The position numbers were made by a program, and so were the translations under genes. From Ganoderma boninense (taxonomy: Eukaryota > Basidiomycota > Agaricomycetes > Polyporales > Polyporaceae), in NCBI GenBank assembly GCA_002900995.3, contig CM035304.1:3284892-3348891 (forward strand): a DNA stretch of 64,000 nt, read 5' to 3'. Below are positions 1 through 11,690 of the stretch, piece by piece. Numbering within the stretch: the stretch's first letter is position 1; every line of letters begins with the position of its first letter. The notes beneath the pieces are model-generated. The model did not search any database, was not told the origin of the DNA, and saw only the letters and a program-made list of their open reading frames with translations.

Positions 1-3000
1 TCCACCCGAGGTTGGCCAGCCCGAGCTTGCTGTCAGAGATGCCATCTCCGCAGACGACATTCCATTTGGAACCACTGCGAGTGCGTCTCCTACGTCGATG
101 CCGTTTTCGCTGGGCTTTGACGAGCTGTACGACATGGAGTCTGGGAGCCATCCGTACACCTCCTTCGAGCCAGTCGCTAGTGGGGCTGACTTCGGTGATC
201 TCCCGCCTAGCCGGGAGGAGCAAGTGCAGTCCTCTGCGGACGACACCCTCCCTGTGACCGCTGAAGACACTCCACCTGAGGTCAAAGCAGTCGAAAAGCT
301 GAGTGAGGATGTCGAGGCTACACAAGAGCCACCGTCTGCAATCGCATCTGAGGAGGTACCGACTATGGAAGCATTCGTGGAGGAAGTTGACGAGATCAAG
401 GAGGTGACGCCGCCCTCGGAAGAGGAAATCGACGTTGTTTCTGCCACTGGCGATGATATCGTGGTGTCTTTGAGCGACTATGTTGTGGAGGAGGTTGTCA
501 CCGAAGGCAGACTTACAGCGGTATGTCTCCGCTCTTCTGTCTTACTGAGCCCTCACTCATTCATGGCGTCCAGGAACTGGAAGCCTCTATGGGTGGAGAT
601 GAAGTCCTCGCCGAGGATGGATCCCCTGTTCCGCCTACGCTCGCACTCGACACCTCAGACGTATCCTTGACAGAGTACCCTGCCCCAGTTTCTGCGGACC
701 CCACTGTTCCCGATCCTACCAGCATTGTCCACACACCTGCATCCCCAGTCGACTCCATTGCGTCGTCATCTGGTGACAAGGAGCCACCCGCGTCGCCGCC
801 CATCCATGCCGCTCTACTTCCTGTATTCAGGAAACTGGAGCGTTCTCACAGCGCGAGTGGTCTATTCACGCCGATGACAGAGGGCACGTCAGGTTCTGCT
901 ACGCCGGAGCAGATGGAGAGCCATTCGGCTCCTGCTCCAGCTAAGGAGACTGCAGAGCACGACGCGGAGCAGGAGCTGGCCCAGCCAGAGGCGCTCTCAC
1001 CGCCCCCAGTGATCGAGGTTACACCTGCTGAAGAATTGACAGGTGAGTAACATTGGCCTCTCAGCCATGAATGAATCACTGACTGTCTCACAGCGCCTGG
1101 GTCAGACGAGATTCGTGTGCTAGATGTTCCATCCACTGAGGAGATACAGCCGGTTGAGGAGGAATTGACTCTTCCGCATATCGTCGAACCTGAAAAGGAA
1201 GCTCCTGCAACTGCATCCCTGCATGGCGAACAGAGCCATCTGCGGGAAAAGACACCCGCTTCCGACGCGGACGCGGATGCCGAAGGAGAGGTCGATCTGG
1301 ACTATGTTCCATCGGAGGGAGATGAGGACGCTGCTGCCGCGGCCATAGAGGCAGTCATTCCAACCGTTTCCGAAGAGGTAGAGGACGATCCGTTTGTGAT
1401 CAAGAAGGACGTAGACTTCCCGGCGGAGCAAGTTGCAGTGGAGGAAGACGGCAAGGCGTCGTTGCCGTCGCCCGTTGAAACGTAGGTCAAGTGCTCTAAG
1501 TTTCCATCTACTTTGACCGAATATTTCGCAGGGAGACTGCTGCGAACGAACCTGCTGAGCCCGAAGTTGCGATGGAGGCGCAGCCCGTCGCACCCGAACC
1601 AGTCGAAGCGGAGGCACAAGATGAGGCACGGCCGTTGAAGCGCAAGCGGAAGTCACCACCGCCGAAGTCGTCTCGGGTCACTCGCTCAAACGTGGCCAAA
1701 CGTGGCGGCGCTCCAGTCGCCCCCAAAACTCAGCCAGCTCCCAAGTCGCGGAAGAAGGGGAAAGGCAAGCAGCGTGCCTCCCCAGAAACAGACGCCGAAG
1801 AGGATGCGGCTTCCGTCACTCACAGCCTCGTCAGTGAACGGAGCTCGATTGGATCGTCCGCTGTTGCGCAGGACCTGCTTCTCGGAACAGACAGTCGGGC
1901 TACCTCTCGTGCTTCTTCCGTGGTATCGAACGGATTGAGCATGTCCTCCGAAGCTTCTCCCACCATCGCGCGCGCACTCCAGGGCAATGGAAATCACAAT
2001 ATGAGTCTTCCGTTTATCCCCTACAATGGCGTTTTGCGCCACAACCATGGCGGACGAATTCCTACCTATGTCGCGCCGGTTCCTCCACCGAGACGCCAAC
2101 CATCATTACCTCCACCACCGCCACCAGTTCCTCCATCTCCTCGCGATAGTATCGCTTCGTCTCGTCCAGCGTCCCCTGAGCCTGCCTCTATCAGTGCGCC
2201 TCCGCAAATTCAGATTCCTGCACCTCGACCCGCTACTACCTCCTCAACAACCACCGTCCACTCGCCTGCTACACGCTCGAACTGCCGTTATCACACGATC
2301 AGTCTCCCCATCGAGGAAGAGAGCGAACACCGCGTATACTTCGCCGTCCCTGGCTGCTCGCTGAGCAAGACCGAACTCATGCAGGAAGCGGAAATCGAAG
2401 ACCACGGCCTCACACGGACAGAGGAGCTTCCCACCACCATCACCCTCATCGAAGACCTCAAGATCTCCCCGGAGCTCCTCGCCATCTTGCGGCAGCTGAC
2501 CGGCGTCGACCTCTTCCGCGAGCAGGAGGTCATCTACCTCCCCCGCCCCGGTGACCAGATCGTCCCGAAGAAGCGCTCCCGCGCGAAGTACATCCAGAGA
2601 GAGTCCATCACCTCACGCACCCTTTTGACCAAGGACGTCTTCCGCGCGAAGCAGACGCCGTACAAGGCTCCGCTCTCACAAGCCTCGGTCTCGGCGTCGA
2701 CGTCGGGCGAGTCCGCTAGCGCCAGTGCGGCGGGCAAGGCGGGTATGTCTACGAGCGGCGCGTCCTTCTCCGGAAGCGACCTCAGCGACATTGAGAGCGA
2801 TAACGAACGCCCGACGAAGCGCGCCAAGGAGGCGCACCCCAAACCAGAGCCTGCGCCCGTACCTGAAATGGAGCCCGAAGACGAGCCTGTGGCGGACGCA
2901 GCTGCGGACGCTGGCGGCGACACTGAACCGGACGAAGCTCAGATCGAGGTAGAGCTGTCGCAGGACCGCGACGGTCAAGCAAATGTGAAGGCGGACACGG

Positions 3001-3305
3001 CTGCTAGCCCAACAGCTCGTCGCGCGCAGCCACGGCGCGGTCGGAAGCTCAAGAAGGATGCCCTCGCGTACAAGCCCGACGGGGGCGAGAGCGACGGGTC
3101 GGACGAGGAGCACGATGCGGAGGGACCCAAAAAGCGCAAACGCCCTGCAAAGCGGGGCAACAAGCGTGCGAGGACGGAGGAGAACGGGGACGCTGCTCAG
3201 GCTGAGGGCGGCGCAACCGCTGCTGAGCGGCCAAAGCGGCGGCGGCGCGCAGAGAAGACTGCGACTGCCGCATCGTCGATGGATGCTGGAGAAGGTGCTC
3301 ACTAA
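1..3305 (+). CDS. Disordered, probably nuclear protein, 5'-truncated
   Basis: The reading frame is already open at base 2, so the start lies outside the window. Three short GT-AG introns fit at about 521-573, 1043-1093 and 1482-1531, and each keeps the frame; the stop is at 3303-3305. The first half is very acidic and rich in Glu, Pro, Ser and Ala. After the third intron it becomes strongly basic, with clusters such as RPLKRKRKSPPPKSSR and a proline run, which look like nuclear localisation signals. A compact, hydrophobic, apparently folded stretch of about 110 residues (near 2280-2620, from RYHTISLPIEEE to YLPRPGDQIVPKK) sits in the middle of the last exon. The tail alternates acidic and Lys/Arg-rich blocks (KKRKRPAKRGNKRAR). 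I do not recognise the family. A chromatin-associated or transcription-related role is only an inference from composition. Confidence 0.75.
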
Positions 3306-4080
3306 TCAAATTAAAGTACTGAATGAGATCTTTGGGAGACAATGGTAATTTGGGGGGACTTTTGTCCTCGTTCATGTATTCTTAATGGGCCTCGGATAGC
3401 CTACTGATTGTATCATACTACTACTTCACTCGAATTCTCCAAGGATCCTCAGAATATGATCCCCTTTGATGACTACAGCTTAGCTCACGAGAAGCCGGTG
3501 GAATCAAACAAAAAATGTAGGCAAATAATACGTGGAACTCGGAGGAGAGGATATCTGCGTTGGGAGAAGGACGAGGCTCTGATGCGGCCCGAGCGTGCCG
3601 GCCGCCAGCTCCTGCACTTTCGACGGTCGACATGACCAAGGTCAGCTCGCGCCCGCTCGTGCTATGTACCCGCAGTCTTGTGGCTGTTTAAACGGGCAGC
3701 ATTTTTCATCGCTGTGAAATACCCTATGTGAAATATTCGAAGGACGGCGACTTACAGGTGAGATTCCCAGAGCCTCGAAAGCTCCTTCGCTGACTGTGAC
3801 CTGCAGTGCTAGGTCTTCCTTGAACTTCAATTTGAATCACGAGGTCACGTAGAAGGGATCTGAAGCACTTCGATTGGTGAGATTTAATCCAAGAATTACA
3901 TTCATGGTCATCTAAGTGACCAATTCAGAGTCTCATTCTCATTCAGCACTAGCTTGTACATTGGGCGACACGACACGACAGACATGGACAAAATACAATT
4001 GAGGAAACGAGCCGCTACACTTCGATGTCGATGGCACGTTGAACTGGCTGGTGAAGGAAGTTTCTCCGTGACGTCGGGCT
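3306..4080. other. Intergenic, 3306-4080
   Basis: About 775 bp between two convergent genes. I see no open frame with a plausible splice pattern, no tRNA and no repeat. It probably holds the two 3' untranslated regions. Confidence 0.4.
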
Positions 4081-5124
4081 TCACTGAGCATTGATGAACC
4101 GGTCAGAAGGGAGATGGCGGTGCTGGTAGCCAAGAAGCTCCTCGGTCGTGAGAGCCTGAAAGTTCGAGACTTCCTTCTTCCGGTTGCAAATCTCGAAGGC
4201 CCAATCATGGGTCAAGTACGAGGCTTCAACCACGTACCAGCACCTATCGATCAGCTCCTTGATAACCAACTCCCTCGCGTCGCTATCCCCATCCTTTCGC
4301 ACACTGGCCTGTAACAGGAAACTCGATTAGGGAATCACAATGTGGGATGGTTCAAAGAGCTCATACCGTGCGAGTGGTGTAGCGTTTGATTCGGCAAGCA
4401 GTATTCTTCGGCACCGTAATTGTTCTATGGTTTGTGACGTTAGAGGGGAATTGGGTATCTTCCCTTATGTAGACCTGCGTGTATAATACGATAGGCTTAC
4501 TATCAGCATTCTAACTGTAGTTCCATGACTCACCACCGAGTTTAGGTCGTACTGCCTTGTACCATATGGCAGCTCCGGTGCAGGGAGCAAATTCCGGTGG
4601 GGGATCACGTCCCATCCGGATGGCTTCGATGTGATGGGTACCACTGTTTGTGCCACATACTTCTTGTGGAAACGATAAATACTGTCGTCGTCGTTCTGGA
4701 GCCAAGGAGTCTCCTGACCCGGCCGCTAGAATGGAATGCAGTGCGTATGCGGACTCAGCATAGCGATACCATCTACCCACGAGAGGCCTACCTTGGTTGC
4801 GCTCTCGGGAGTGCGTTCAATGCCGATTATCTCGACAATGGTACCTCTGGGAAAGCCGGAGCCGCAGTCGGTGAGCAACTTCACTTTCTGCCCAATCTGA
4901 TTTGTTCACATCTCAGCAAGGGGCGCGGTCTCAGAGTGATCAGAGAAACTCACCTTGAACCTTGTGTTACCAGAGTTGTACCCTCGAGTGGGTGTAGTAG
5001 TGTTGCGTTCACCCCTACCGGCCCCGCCTGGGTTGCCAGAGCCGGCTGTGCGACCAGCAACTTGGCCTCGGCCTCCGCCGCGACCAAGGAGCTGGTTGGC
5101 GGGTGGAACGTGAGTGCGATGCAT
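4081..5124 (-). CDS. Unrecognised small protein, four exons (about 231 aa)
   Basis: Four minus-strand exons join in phase 0 throughout: 5124-4954, 4896-4792, 4725-4534 and 4308-4081. The introns are 4897-4953 and 4726-4791, both with clean GT-AG ends, and a longer one at 4309-4533 that could hide a further small exon. The start ATG at 5124 opens a Gly/Arg-rich segment (LLGRGGGRGQ) and is followed by a KVKLLTDCGSGFP segment. The third exon contains KYVAQTVVPITSKPSGWDV, and the last exon is rich in charged and aromatic residues. No signal peptide or membrane segment is visible. I do not recognise the family and assign no function. The consistent intron phase and frame preservation are the main support for a real gene. 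Confidence 0.6.
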
Positions 5125-5568
5125 GGGTAACAGCGAAGAAGAGGCTGGGAGGGAAGTATGAGAGGGGTGAGTAGGTTGAGAACCTGGGGGAATGACTTGC
5201 AGAAATGTGGGCTTTATATATCCAGACCCCACGTCAGAGCAGCGCCCACCCAGCAGCGACATGTCGGACTGAACAGGACGCTGAACCCAAGTAAGGCTCC
5301 CCAATCTGTGACTCACTTCAAGAATCAACACAAGAGGCAATTCGGCCCGACCCTCTGGCACGGCCCACTGGCACTAGGGCCATATCAGAAAGCGCGGCAC
5401 ATCGGTGGCACGAGGCGGCACTGGCTTGCAGGCTTCTCCAAGAAACACTCAGAAGGATATTTCGAGGGAATGGTGGGCAGGGTCACCGCCTGATTATCGA
5501 CCCATCTCCGCTCCGGCAGCCAACGAATGTAATTTCCCAGTTATTTTCCGGGTTAAGTTGCTGAAATA
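5125..5568. other. Intergenic, 5125-5568
   Basis: About 440 bp upstream of the unknown gene at 4081-5124 and downstream of kinase copy A. On the minus strand, 5209-5220 contains a TATA-like TATATAAA string (reverse of tttatata), about 90 bp upstream of the ATG at 5124. Nothing else stands out. Confidence 0.4.
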
Positions 5569-7181
5569 TCAGATTCCAAAGATTCGCCATACAAACTTGA
5601 CAATCCTAGCACACCCCGGGATGTCCATGAACCAGTTCAAAAAGCGCCACCAGTAAGGCAGCGGAGGCGTCCGAAATCGGCTCCAGTGCGCTTGCACCGG
5701 GGGAGCCAATTTCGACCAATACAGCTCGGGGTGGAACACGGTGTCGTACTCCGTCTGTAGCGTGACTGGAGTATCCAGGACCTCTTGAGGTGGCGACGCG
5801 ATGTTGCTCCTAAAGAAATCAAGAGCCTCTTCAGCGCTGAAACGACGAGACACTGCGTGCGTCGTCATTCCGTCAAACAGCGGTGCCAGCGCCGGGACCA
5901 TCGGGACCACCTCCTGTAAGTTTGAATGGAGGTGTGAGCGGTGACCCGGAGCTCATGAAAGATATAGATTCAACTTACAAACAAGTGCACTCGGAAGAGG
6001 TTCCCGAGCGTCCCGACGTCGAAGGCGTACGGGTTGTAAAGCGATTCCCCGAGCCAGGTGTCCTGTGGCTTGTAGAGATGCCAACCCATGAGTGCCTCGC
6101 GAGAAGGGCGTCGACAGTCCTTGACGGAGACGTCGAGCGGAAGCTGTATGGACTGGTCGTAGTCCATGAACGCATATAGCACATCGGCTCCGCGCCGGAA
6201 GTCACGCAGATCGTGCTGAAATTGGTACATGTCGCGGTCCGGCCTGTAGCAGTTTACGACCATGTTGAAGTCGCAAATGTCCTGAGAACACTGGTCAGCA
6301 TGAGAGCGCAGTGATCGGGGTATGTCAAGAACTGACTCGATGAGCAATGCGATTAGCATGGAGGAAAGTGAGCCCCTGTGAAGGATCAGTCAGTGTGCTT
6401 CGCAGCATCTGCAGTGACGCATACCTCAAGAAGACATCTGATAAATGTCAGGACCTGGCGTACGTTCTGCATATCAGTGAAATATAGAGGGGTGCCCCAC
6501 CTGGGATGAAAATTCGGATAAGCCTGTGCCCATCCAATACTGACGAGACAACTTACAGAGGCATGGTCACGATGGAGTACTTGTGTGGCGTATGAATGAT
6601 GGAAATCGGAGGTAGGACACAAGGAAAGGTATGGGGATTAGTAAACAACGTGCTCTGTTGCAGGAGCTTCTGGAATATGCGATATTGTGGGGTATCATTG
6701 TTGACAAGCTTCAATATGATATCTCGCCCAACAGCGTCTTGGGCACATGCAATTCTAGGCTTGGTATATGGGATGGGATGAGTTGGTGTCCGTATGTGTA
6801 TTAGATCGGACACATACCATTGCATCAATGGTCTTCGACACGCTCTCTCGGTTCGAGTCCCGTATACAGTAGGCATATGGGAGGGATGTCGGTTCTGCGC
6901 TCAACAACGGCGTGTTCCAAATGTAGTCCATCCCATGTTCCTTTGTGGTGTAGAGATGAAGGCCCCGGAGACGAAGCCACTCCCTGGATGACTCCCAAAA
7001 CTCCATGATCTCGCACATTAAAGGTCCATCTTCATCGGTAAAGTCGTCGACAGGGCAGGGTATCTGAAATGTTGACAGTCAGATGGCAAAACACTGGCCA
7101 GAGTGGTCGGTGAAAGTCACTTGCGTCGGGGATGGATGGGGACTCCTCCTTAGTGTCTTGGTTAAACAGAGGCCCCTCCAT
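5569..7181 (-). CDS. Atypical protein kinase-like protein, copy A
   Basis: A multi-exon minus-strand gene from ATG at 7181 (MEGPLFNQD) to the stop at 5569. Splicing at about 6270-6350 restores a canonical catalytic loop: one exon ends HANRIAHR and the next begins DICDFNMVV, giving HRDxxxxN. Upstream, GRDIILKLVNND supplies a candidate VAIK-type lysine. The DFG position reads AFMDYDQSI, so it is DYD rather than DFG. No clear glycine-rich loop is visible. This matches a lineage-expanded basidiomycete family usually annotated only as 'kinase-like domain'; the family identification is from memory of motif patterns. The C-terminal exon (5569-5910) contains FSAEEALDFF, a helical extension after the kinase fold. 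Catalytic competence is uncertain. It is the first gene of a duplicated unit whose partner is the phosphotransferase at 8756-9745. Some 5' exon borders are not resolved. Confidence 0.7.
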
Positions 7182-8755
7182 TTCTGCAGAATATCCGAGC
7201 CCCAGTCTTCGCCCTGCGAGAGCAAGTTCGAAGTTGAGATCGAGGTGCAACGTCGTCGACAGAAAATGGCACTGGTTCAACTCAGGTTCAACTCGCGTCT
7301 CCTGGTCCAGAACCGAGCCAACCACGGTCACATGATCAACCCCATTGCTGCGGCCGCTTGCAGTCACCAGTGATACACCACCGTGGCGCTCTCATCGACT
7401 GAAGCACACTCATCGACCTAAACCAAACCTGAACACATTTCATCCAAGCTATAATGATGCGACCGTGGTATTCCGAATTTCACCGTGCGATAAACACTTC
7501 CAGCCCTGCTACTAGCCTCACGCCTGGCAGTCTCAGGCTCTGTGCCGTATGACTCATGACTCAGGCCCGGCGCGGCCGCCACAACGCCTGTAGTGTTCTA
7601 GTCAGGACTCACACAGTTAGTGTTACAGGCAAAGCCCAGTCAAATACCAGGAGGTACATTACATCGCATTGCGGCAACGTCTTCCTCGGAATACCTCTAC
7701 CGCTCCTCGCATAGGAGTGACGGCCATAAGTAGTACTAGACCAGCAGGTAGCGCCGTAGCGGTGGGAGGCACAACGAACCTCGAGGCTTGTACTCACCGC
7801 ATGCTCTCAATTCCCAATACTAGCAACCCTGAAAGCTGTCCCCAAGTCAACGGTCAACGTTCAACTTCCTCAGTCCATCCACGGATGGAAAGAGGAATTT
7901 CAAATGGCCTTTGTGCTCCGCCGAGCCCAATTACACATCCATCGTCCACGAATTGACGAACAATAACTCCTCAGATTGTGCCAGTGGGTGCCAAGTTGAG
8001 GCTGCTGTCAGCGTGGTTCTCAGTCGCTCGGCAGCTCATATACGCACTGCACCTCCGAAGCCTGAGGGAGCCTAGTATGGCTATGTATCTCACTGAACAT
8101 CGGATATCTGCCTGCGCATGCACCGCGAGGCTCACACAGAGACACGGCACCGGGGTGTGATACCGGCAACAGGGTGGCGTTGAAGATCCAGGTCGGTCTC
8201 GACTGACAGTGTTTGTAACCCCTGGCGAAGCTTGGCACAGTGCCGGACAGCGGTCTAGGTAGTATGTCAGTCTGTCATTGTGAGTTGAGAGTGCTGCGGC
8301 GAAGCTACAGAATTCGAGCGGGCAGCCTGAGTTGGACTCGCCTTGTACACTCCCTCCGCTTCGCGCTGGAGTTCCAGCAGCCGAGACGATGAAATGCAAA
8401 TGAGCAAGCGGGCACTAAATAACGATCGAGCCGCTGCTATTGTATCTCCATAATCGATACGAGTCGTACCGAGGCCAAGGATTGTATACGTACCGAGTTG
8501 TTTCGTAGAGCATATTGAAGCCAACTTATTATTGGCCGTCCAATCTTGAACTTTCCTTTGGACCTAGGCAACATTAGTCACAAAGATGAATTTGGCCACA
8601 GTAATGCAGTGAATGTTCTTGTGCGTCCTCGATCAATCTTCTCTCTATGCTACTCGCTCTACGCAACAACATGATACCGCCCGCCGACCGCCTGAGAAGG
8701 CATCCGGCTGGAGAGTTTTGACAAAACACGCCGCGTCGGAATATAAACCCACGAA
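7182..8755. other. Spacer within duplicated unit 1
   Basis: About 1.6 kb between kinase A and phosphotransferase A. No coding pattern was found. Parts of it align by eye with 11691-13394 in unit 2, so it belongs to the duplicated block and probably holds the kinase promoter. Confidence 0.5.
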
Positions 8756-9745
8756 TTAGAAGCGCATAGAATCCGCTATGAAACGAAACATTTCACGGTG
8801 CCCCAGAACCTCCTCAGCGTAGATGCCCGACGTGACCGTCTCGTTCATAAAACGGCCCCAATGACGCTGAGGCAGGATCGCCGTCACCGAGACTTCCCAG
8901 TAGTCCGGGAGCCAGGCAGCGGCTTCCCAGTCGATGATGCCGGTTATGTGGCCGTCGGGGCCGACCATGATGTTGTGCCGGTTCAGGTCCCCGTGGGTGA
9001 AGACGACGGCGTGGGGCGGGAGCGCAAAGAACTTCTCAGCACCAGCTGTCTCCTTCTTGTCCTTGCCCTCGAAGTACCCGATGTCGCGCATGAGCTGGTA
9101 GAACGCCGCCTCGCCCGGACACGCCTGAATCGGGGATATTGGGATCAACGGTCCCGCCACGACACCGCCGTCCACACCACAGATGGCGTTGCCCCACGGG
9201 CTGGAGAAGGAGCGCATGAGGGTGAGGATGCGCACGAGGTCGTCTTGGACGACGTCGAAGTTGACCTGGTCATCCGTGAGTGCGTCCAGCTCGATCCCTG
9301 GGATTCTTGTCATCAGGAGGGACGGCAGACCTGGCTCGATCCCGTCGCTGAAGTAGTAGCCTGGGGGTGGTTCAGCGAAAGAAATGAACCTCGGCGCGGG
9401 GACGCCCATGGCGCGGGCGAGGTTCATGGCGAGGCCCTCTTGCTCGCGGACGCGAGGCCCGTGCTTGATGATGAGGTTAAAGGGGAGAGGGTAGGTGCCA
9501 GCTTGCGCTGGGATGTCGCAAAAACGACAGTACCATCTGGAGAGCGGCATGAGCAGCCATTCGTGAATGTAGAAGTTGATTCTCCTGGAAAGAAGGGAAG
9601 AAGGACGTCCGAGGCGTGGACATGGCAAAGGTTCGTGATGAAGCAGGGCGGGTGGAAAACGGGGTGCTTGGTCGCTAGTTCCCGGGGGCATATTCGTGGC
9701 GGCTGCTGAGCAGGTGAACGACAAGTTCAATATTAATCCGCTCAC
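8756..9745 (-). CDS. APH/choline-kinase-like phosphotransferase, copy A
   Basis: A single open frame of 329 residues. It shows the hallmark Brenner-type motif HGDLNRHNIMV (near 8990) followed by GIIDWEAAAWLPDYWE, the Mg-binding Asp motif of the aminoglycoside phosphotransferase/choline kinase superfamily. NLIIKHGPRVREQEGLAMNL fits the nucleotide-binding Lys region and the helix-C Glu. Such proteins are numerous in basidiomycetes and their substrates are mostly unknown, so antibiotic resistance should not be inferred. The first ATG (9745) gives a hydrophobic N-terminus. An alternative start at MPPGTSDQAP (about 9691) is equally plausible. It is downstream-linked with kinase A and is the intact counterpart of the broken copy at 13395-14330. 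Confidence 0.85.
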   Translation of the reverse strand: MSGLILNLSFTCSAAATNMPPGTSDQAPRFPPALLHHEPLPCPRLGRPSSLLSRRINFYIHEWLLMPLSRWYCRFCDIPAQAGTYPLPFNLIIKHGPRVREQEGLAMNLARAMGVPAPRFISFAEPPPGYYFSDGIEPGLPSLLMTRIPGIELDALTDDQVNFDVVQDDLVRILTLMRSFSSPWGNAICGVDGGVVAGPLIPISPIQACPGEAAFYQLMRDIGYFEGKDKKETAGAEKFFALPPHAVVFTHGDLNRHNIMVGPDGHITGIIDWEAAAWLPDYWEVSVTAILPQRHWGRFMNETVTSGIYAEEVLGHREMFRFIADSMRF

Positions 9746-10098
9746 TAGGTAATCAGACGCTCAACGTGGAGGTCTCGGGGCTTCCGGGCCGGAGCTAGTC
9801 GACTCAAATTCTGAGACTCAGCATACTTGAGGCCTATGGCAGAATTGATTGCAAAGGTGTGTATGGAACAGAAAATGCCCTATGCTGCATGTAACATCCT
9901 ACGAGGTACAAGAACAGCGTCTGTAATCCCAAGTCACCGGCGGGAACCTCCTCGTGGATCTGGAAATCTCACGCTGACGTCCGAGCACGACTGCCGTCCC
10001 CCAGTGCATGATTCCAGCGCACATGCCCGCGATGGAGGTCGGGCATAAGGTTCTGCCCCAATTCAAGTCGACGTAGCAATGATCCTTGCCACCGGTTA
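9746..10098. other. Junction between duplicated units
   Basis: About 350 bp separating unit 1 from unit 2. No gene is visible. The duplication breakpoint must lie here, since kinase B ends at 10099. No obvious transposon end or target-site duplication was seen by eye. Confidence 0.4.
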
Positions 10099-11690
10099 TC
10101 AGATTCCAAAAATCCGCCATACGAACTCAACGACCTTAGCACAGACCGGGAACCGGTTCAGCCAGTTCACAAAGTGCCACCATCTCGGCAGGGGAGGTGT
10201 CCGAAATCGGCTCCAGTGCGCCTGCACCGAGGGAACCAATTTCGACCAATACAGCTCTGGGTGATACATCGTCTCGTACTCGATTTTGAGCGAGACTGGT
10301 GTGTCCAGGACCTCCTGAGGCGGCGAGTCGATATTGCTCCTGAAGAAGTCGAGCGCCTCCTCAGCGCTGAAACGACGAGACACTAGGTGTGTCGTCATTC
10401 CGTCGAATAGCGGTGCCAGCGCGGGTACCATCGGAACGGCCTCCTAACAATGCGAAGGGAGGCGTAAGCTGGCATTCAGCGTCGAATAGGTGGAGTTTTA
10501 CCGATAGATATGATCGGAACATATTTCCGAGTGTCCCCACATCGAAGGCGAACGGATTATACTGTGATTCCCCAAGCCACACATCTAATGGCTGGTAAAG
10601 ACCCTGACCCATCCATGATTCCTTGGACGGGCGGCGACAATCTTTCACGGAGACATCGGGGGGAAGCTGAAGAGACAGATTGAAATCCATAAGTGCATAC
10701 CGAACATCAGGCCCCCGCCGGAGCTCACGCAGATCATGGAAAAACTTTTTGTTATCGCGGTCCGGTCGGTAGCAGCTCACGACCATGTTCGAGTCGCAAA
10801 TATCCTGAGAACTCCTATCAGAGCAGTCCAATTAGAAGGAATTAAATACTGACTCGATGAGCAATGCGATGGGCATGGAGGAAGGTGAGTCCCTGTGAAC
10901 CAGATATAGGTCTACGTGTCAAGATTGTCTCGGTGCGACACATACCTCAAGAAGGCATCTGATAAATGTTAACGCCTGGCGAACATCCTGCATGTCTTCG
11001 ATGTCGAAATTGGCGCCCCACCTGGAACAAGTTGAACAAATTCATCAATCTTGTACTGAGGAGGGGACTCACAGTGGCATAGTGACAATCGAGTACTTAT
11101 GTGGCGTGTCGATAATGGCAATTGGAGGCAGGACACCAGGAAAGGTATGCGGATCAGTGAACAAGGACTGGTGGTGCAGGAGCGTCTGGAATATGTAATG
11201 TTGTGGGCTGTCATTGTCGACAAGCTTCACCATGATATCTCGTCCCACTGTGTCTTGACCGCAGGCGAGTGGACTCTGTGCTTCGCGATGAGCCTGAGTC
11301 GGTGTCTGCGAGTGACAACAAAAATATACCTTCACCCAAAACGTTTTCGACAAGATCCCTTCGTGCCATATGCAGTGGGCGTATGGGAGCGCAGCCTCGG
11401 AGGTGCTCCGTAATGGCGAATGCCAAGACCTAGATGCGAATCCCGGCGGGCATTCAAGGTCGTAAAGGCAAACGCCGCGCAGAAGAAGCCACTCCTTAGC
11501 CACAACCCAGAACTCCAGCATCTCCTCTGGTAAGAGGCCATCCTCATTGTCAAGACCTTCAATGGTGCAGGGTATCTGTAAGTAGGTAGTGAGAACGATC
11601 TGGGAGCTTGAGCTTGTCCAAGTTGAAGCCACTCACATCTGGGATAGTCGGAGTTATCTTGGCGTCTTCATCGAATAGCGAGTCCTCCAT
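10099..11690 (-). CDS. Atypical protein kinase-like protein, copy B
   Basis: Paralogue of 5569-7181 with the same exon layout, from ATG at 11690 (MEDSLFDEDAK) to the stop at 10099. A GT-AG intron after IPD joins to IPCTIEGLDNEDG. GRDIMVKLVDND gives the candidate catalytic Lys. Splicing of HAHRIAHR to DICDSNMVV rebuilds HRDxxxxN. The DFG position reads LMDFNLSLQ, so the Gly is replaced by Asn. The final exon (10099-10431) is about 80 percent identical by eye to copy A, while the N-terminal exon is far more diverged (roughly 45 percent). The frame is maintained through all recognisable exons, so this copy looks functional at the protein level even though its neighbouring phosphotransferase copy is broken. 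Confidence 0.7.

Noticed and set aside
6850..6860. GGTTCGAGTCC, a perfect tRNA B-box-like string
   Set aside because: It lies inside an exon of kinase copy A on the opposite strand, and no acceptor or D-arm fits around it.
8798..9709. 303-codon plus-strand frame
   Set aside because: It is the antisense shadow of the phosphotransferase gene, a GC-rich reading without any domain.
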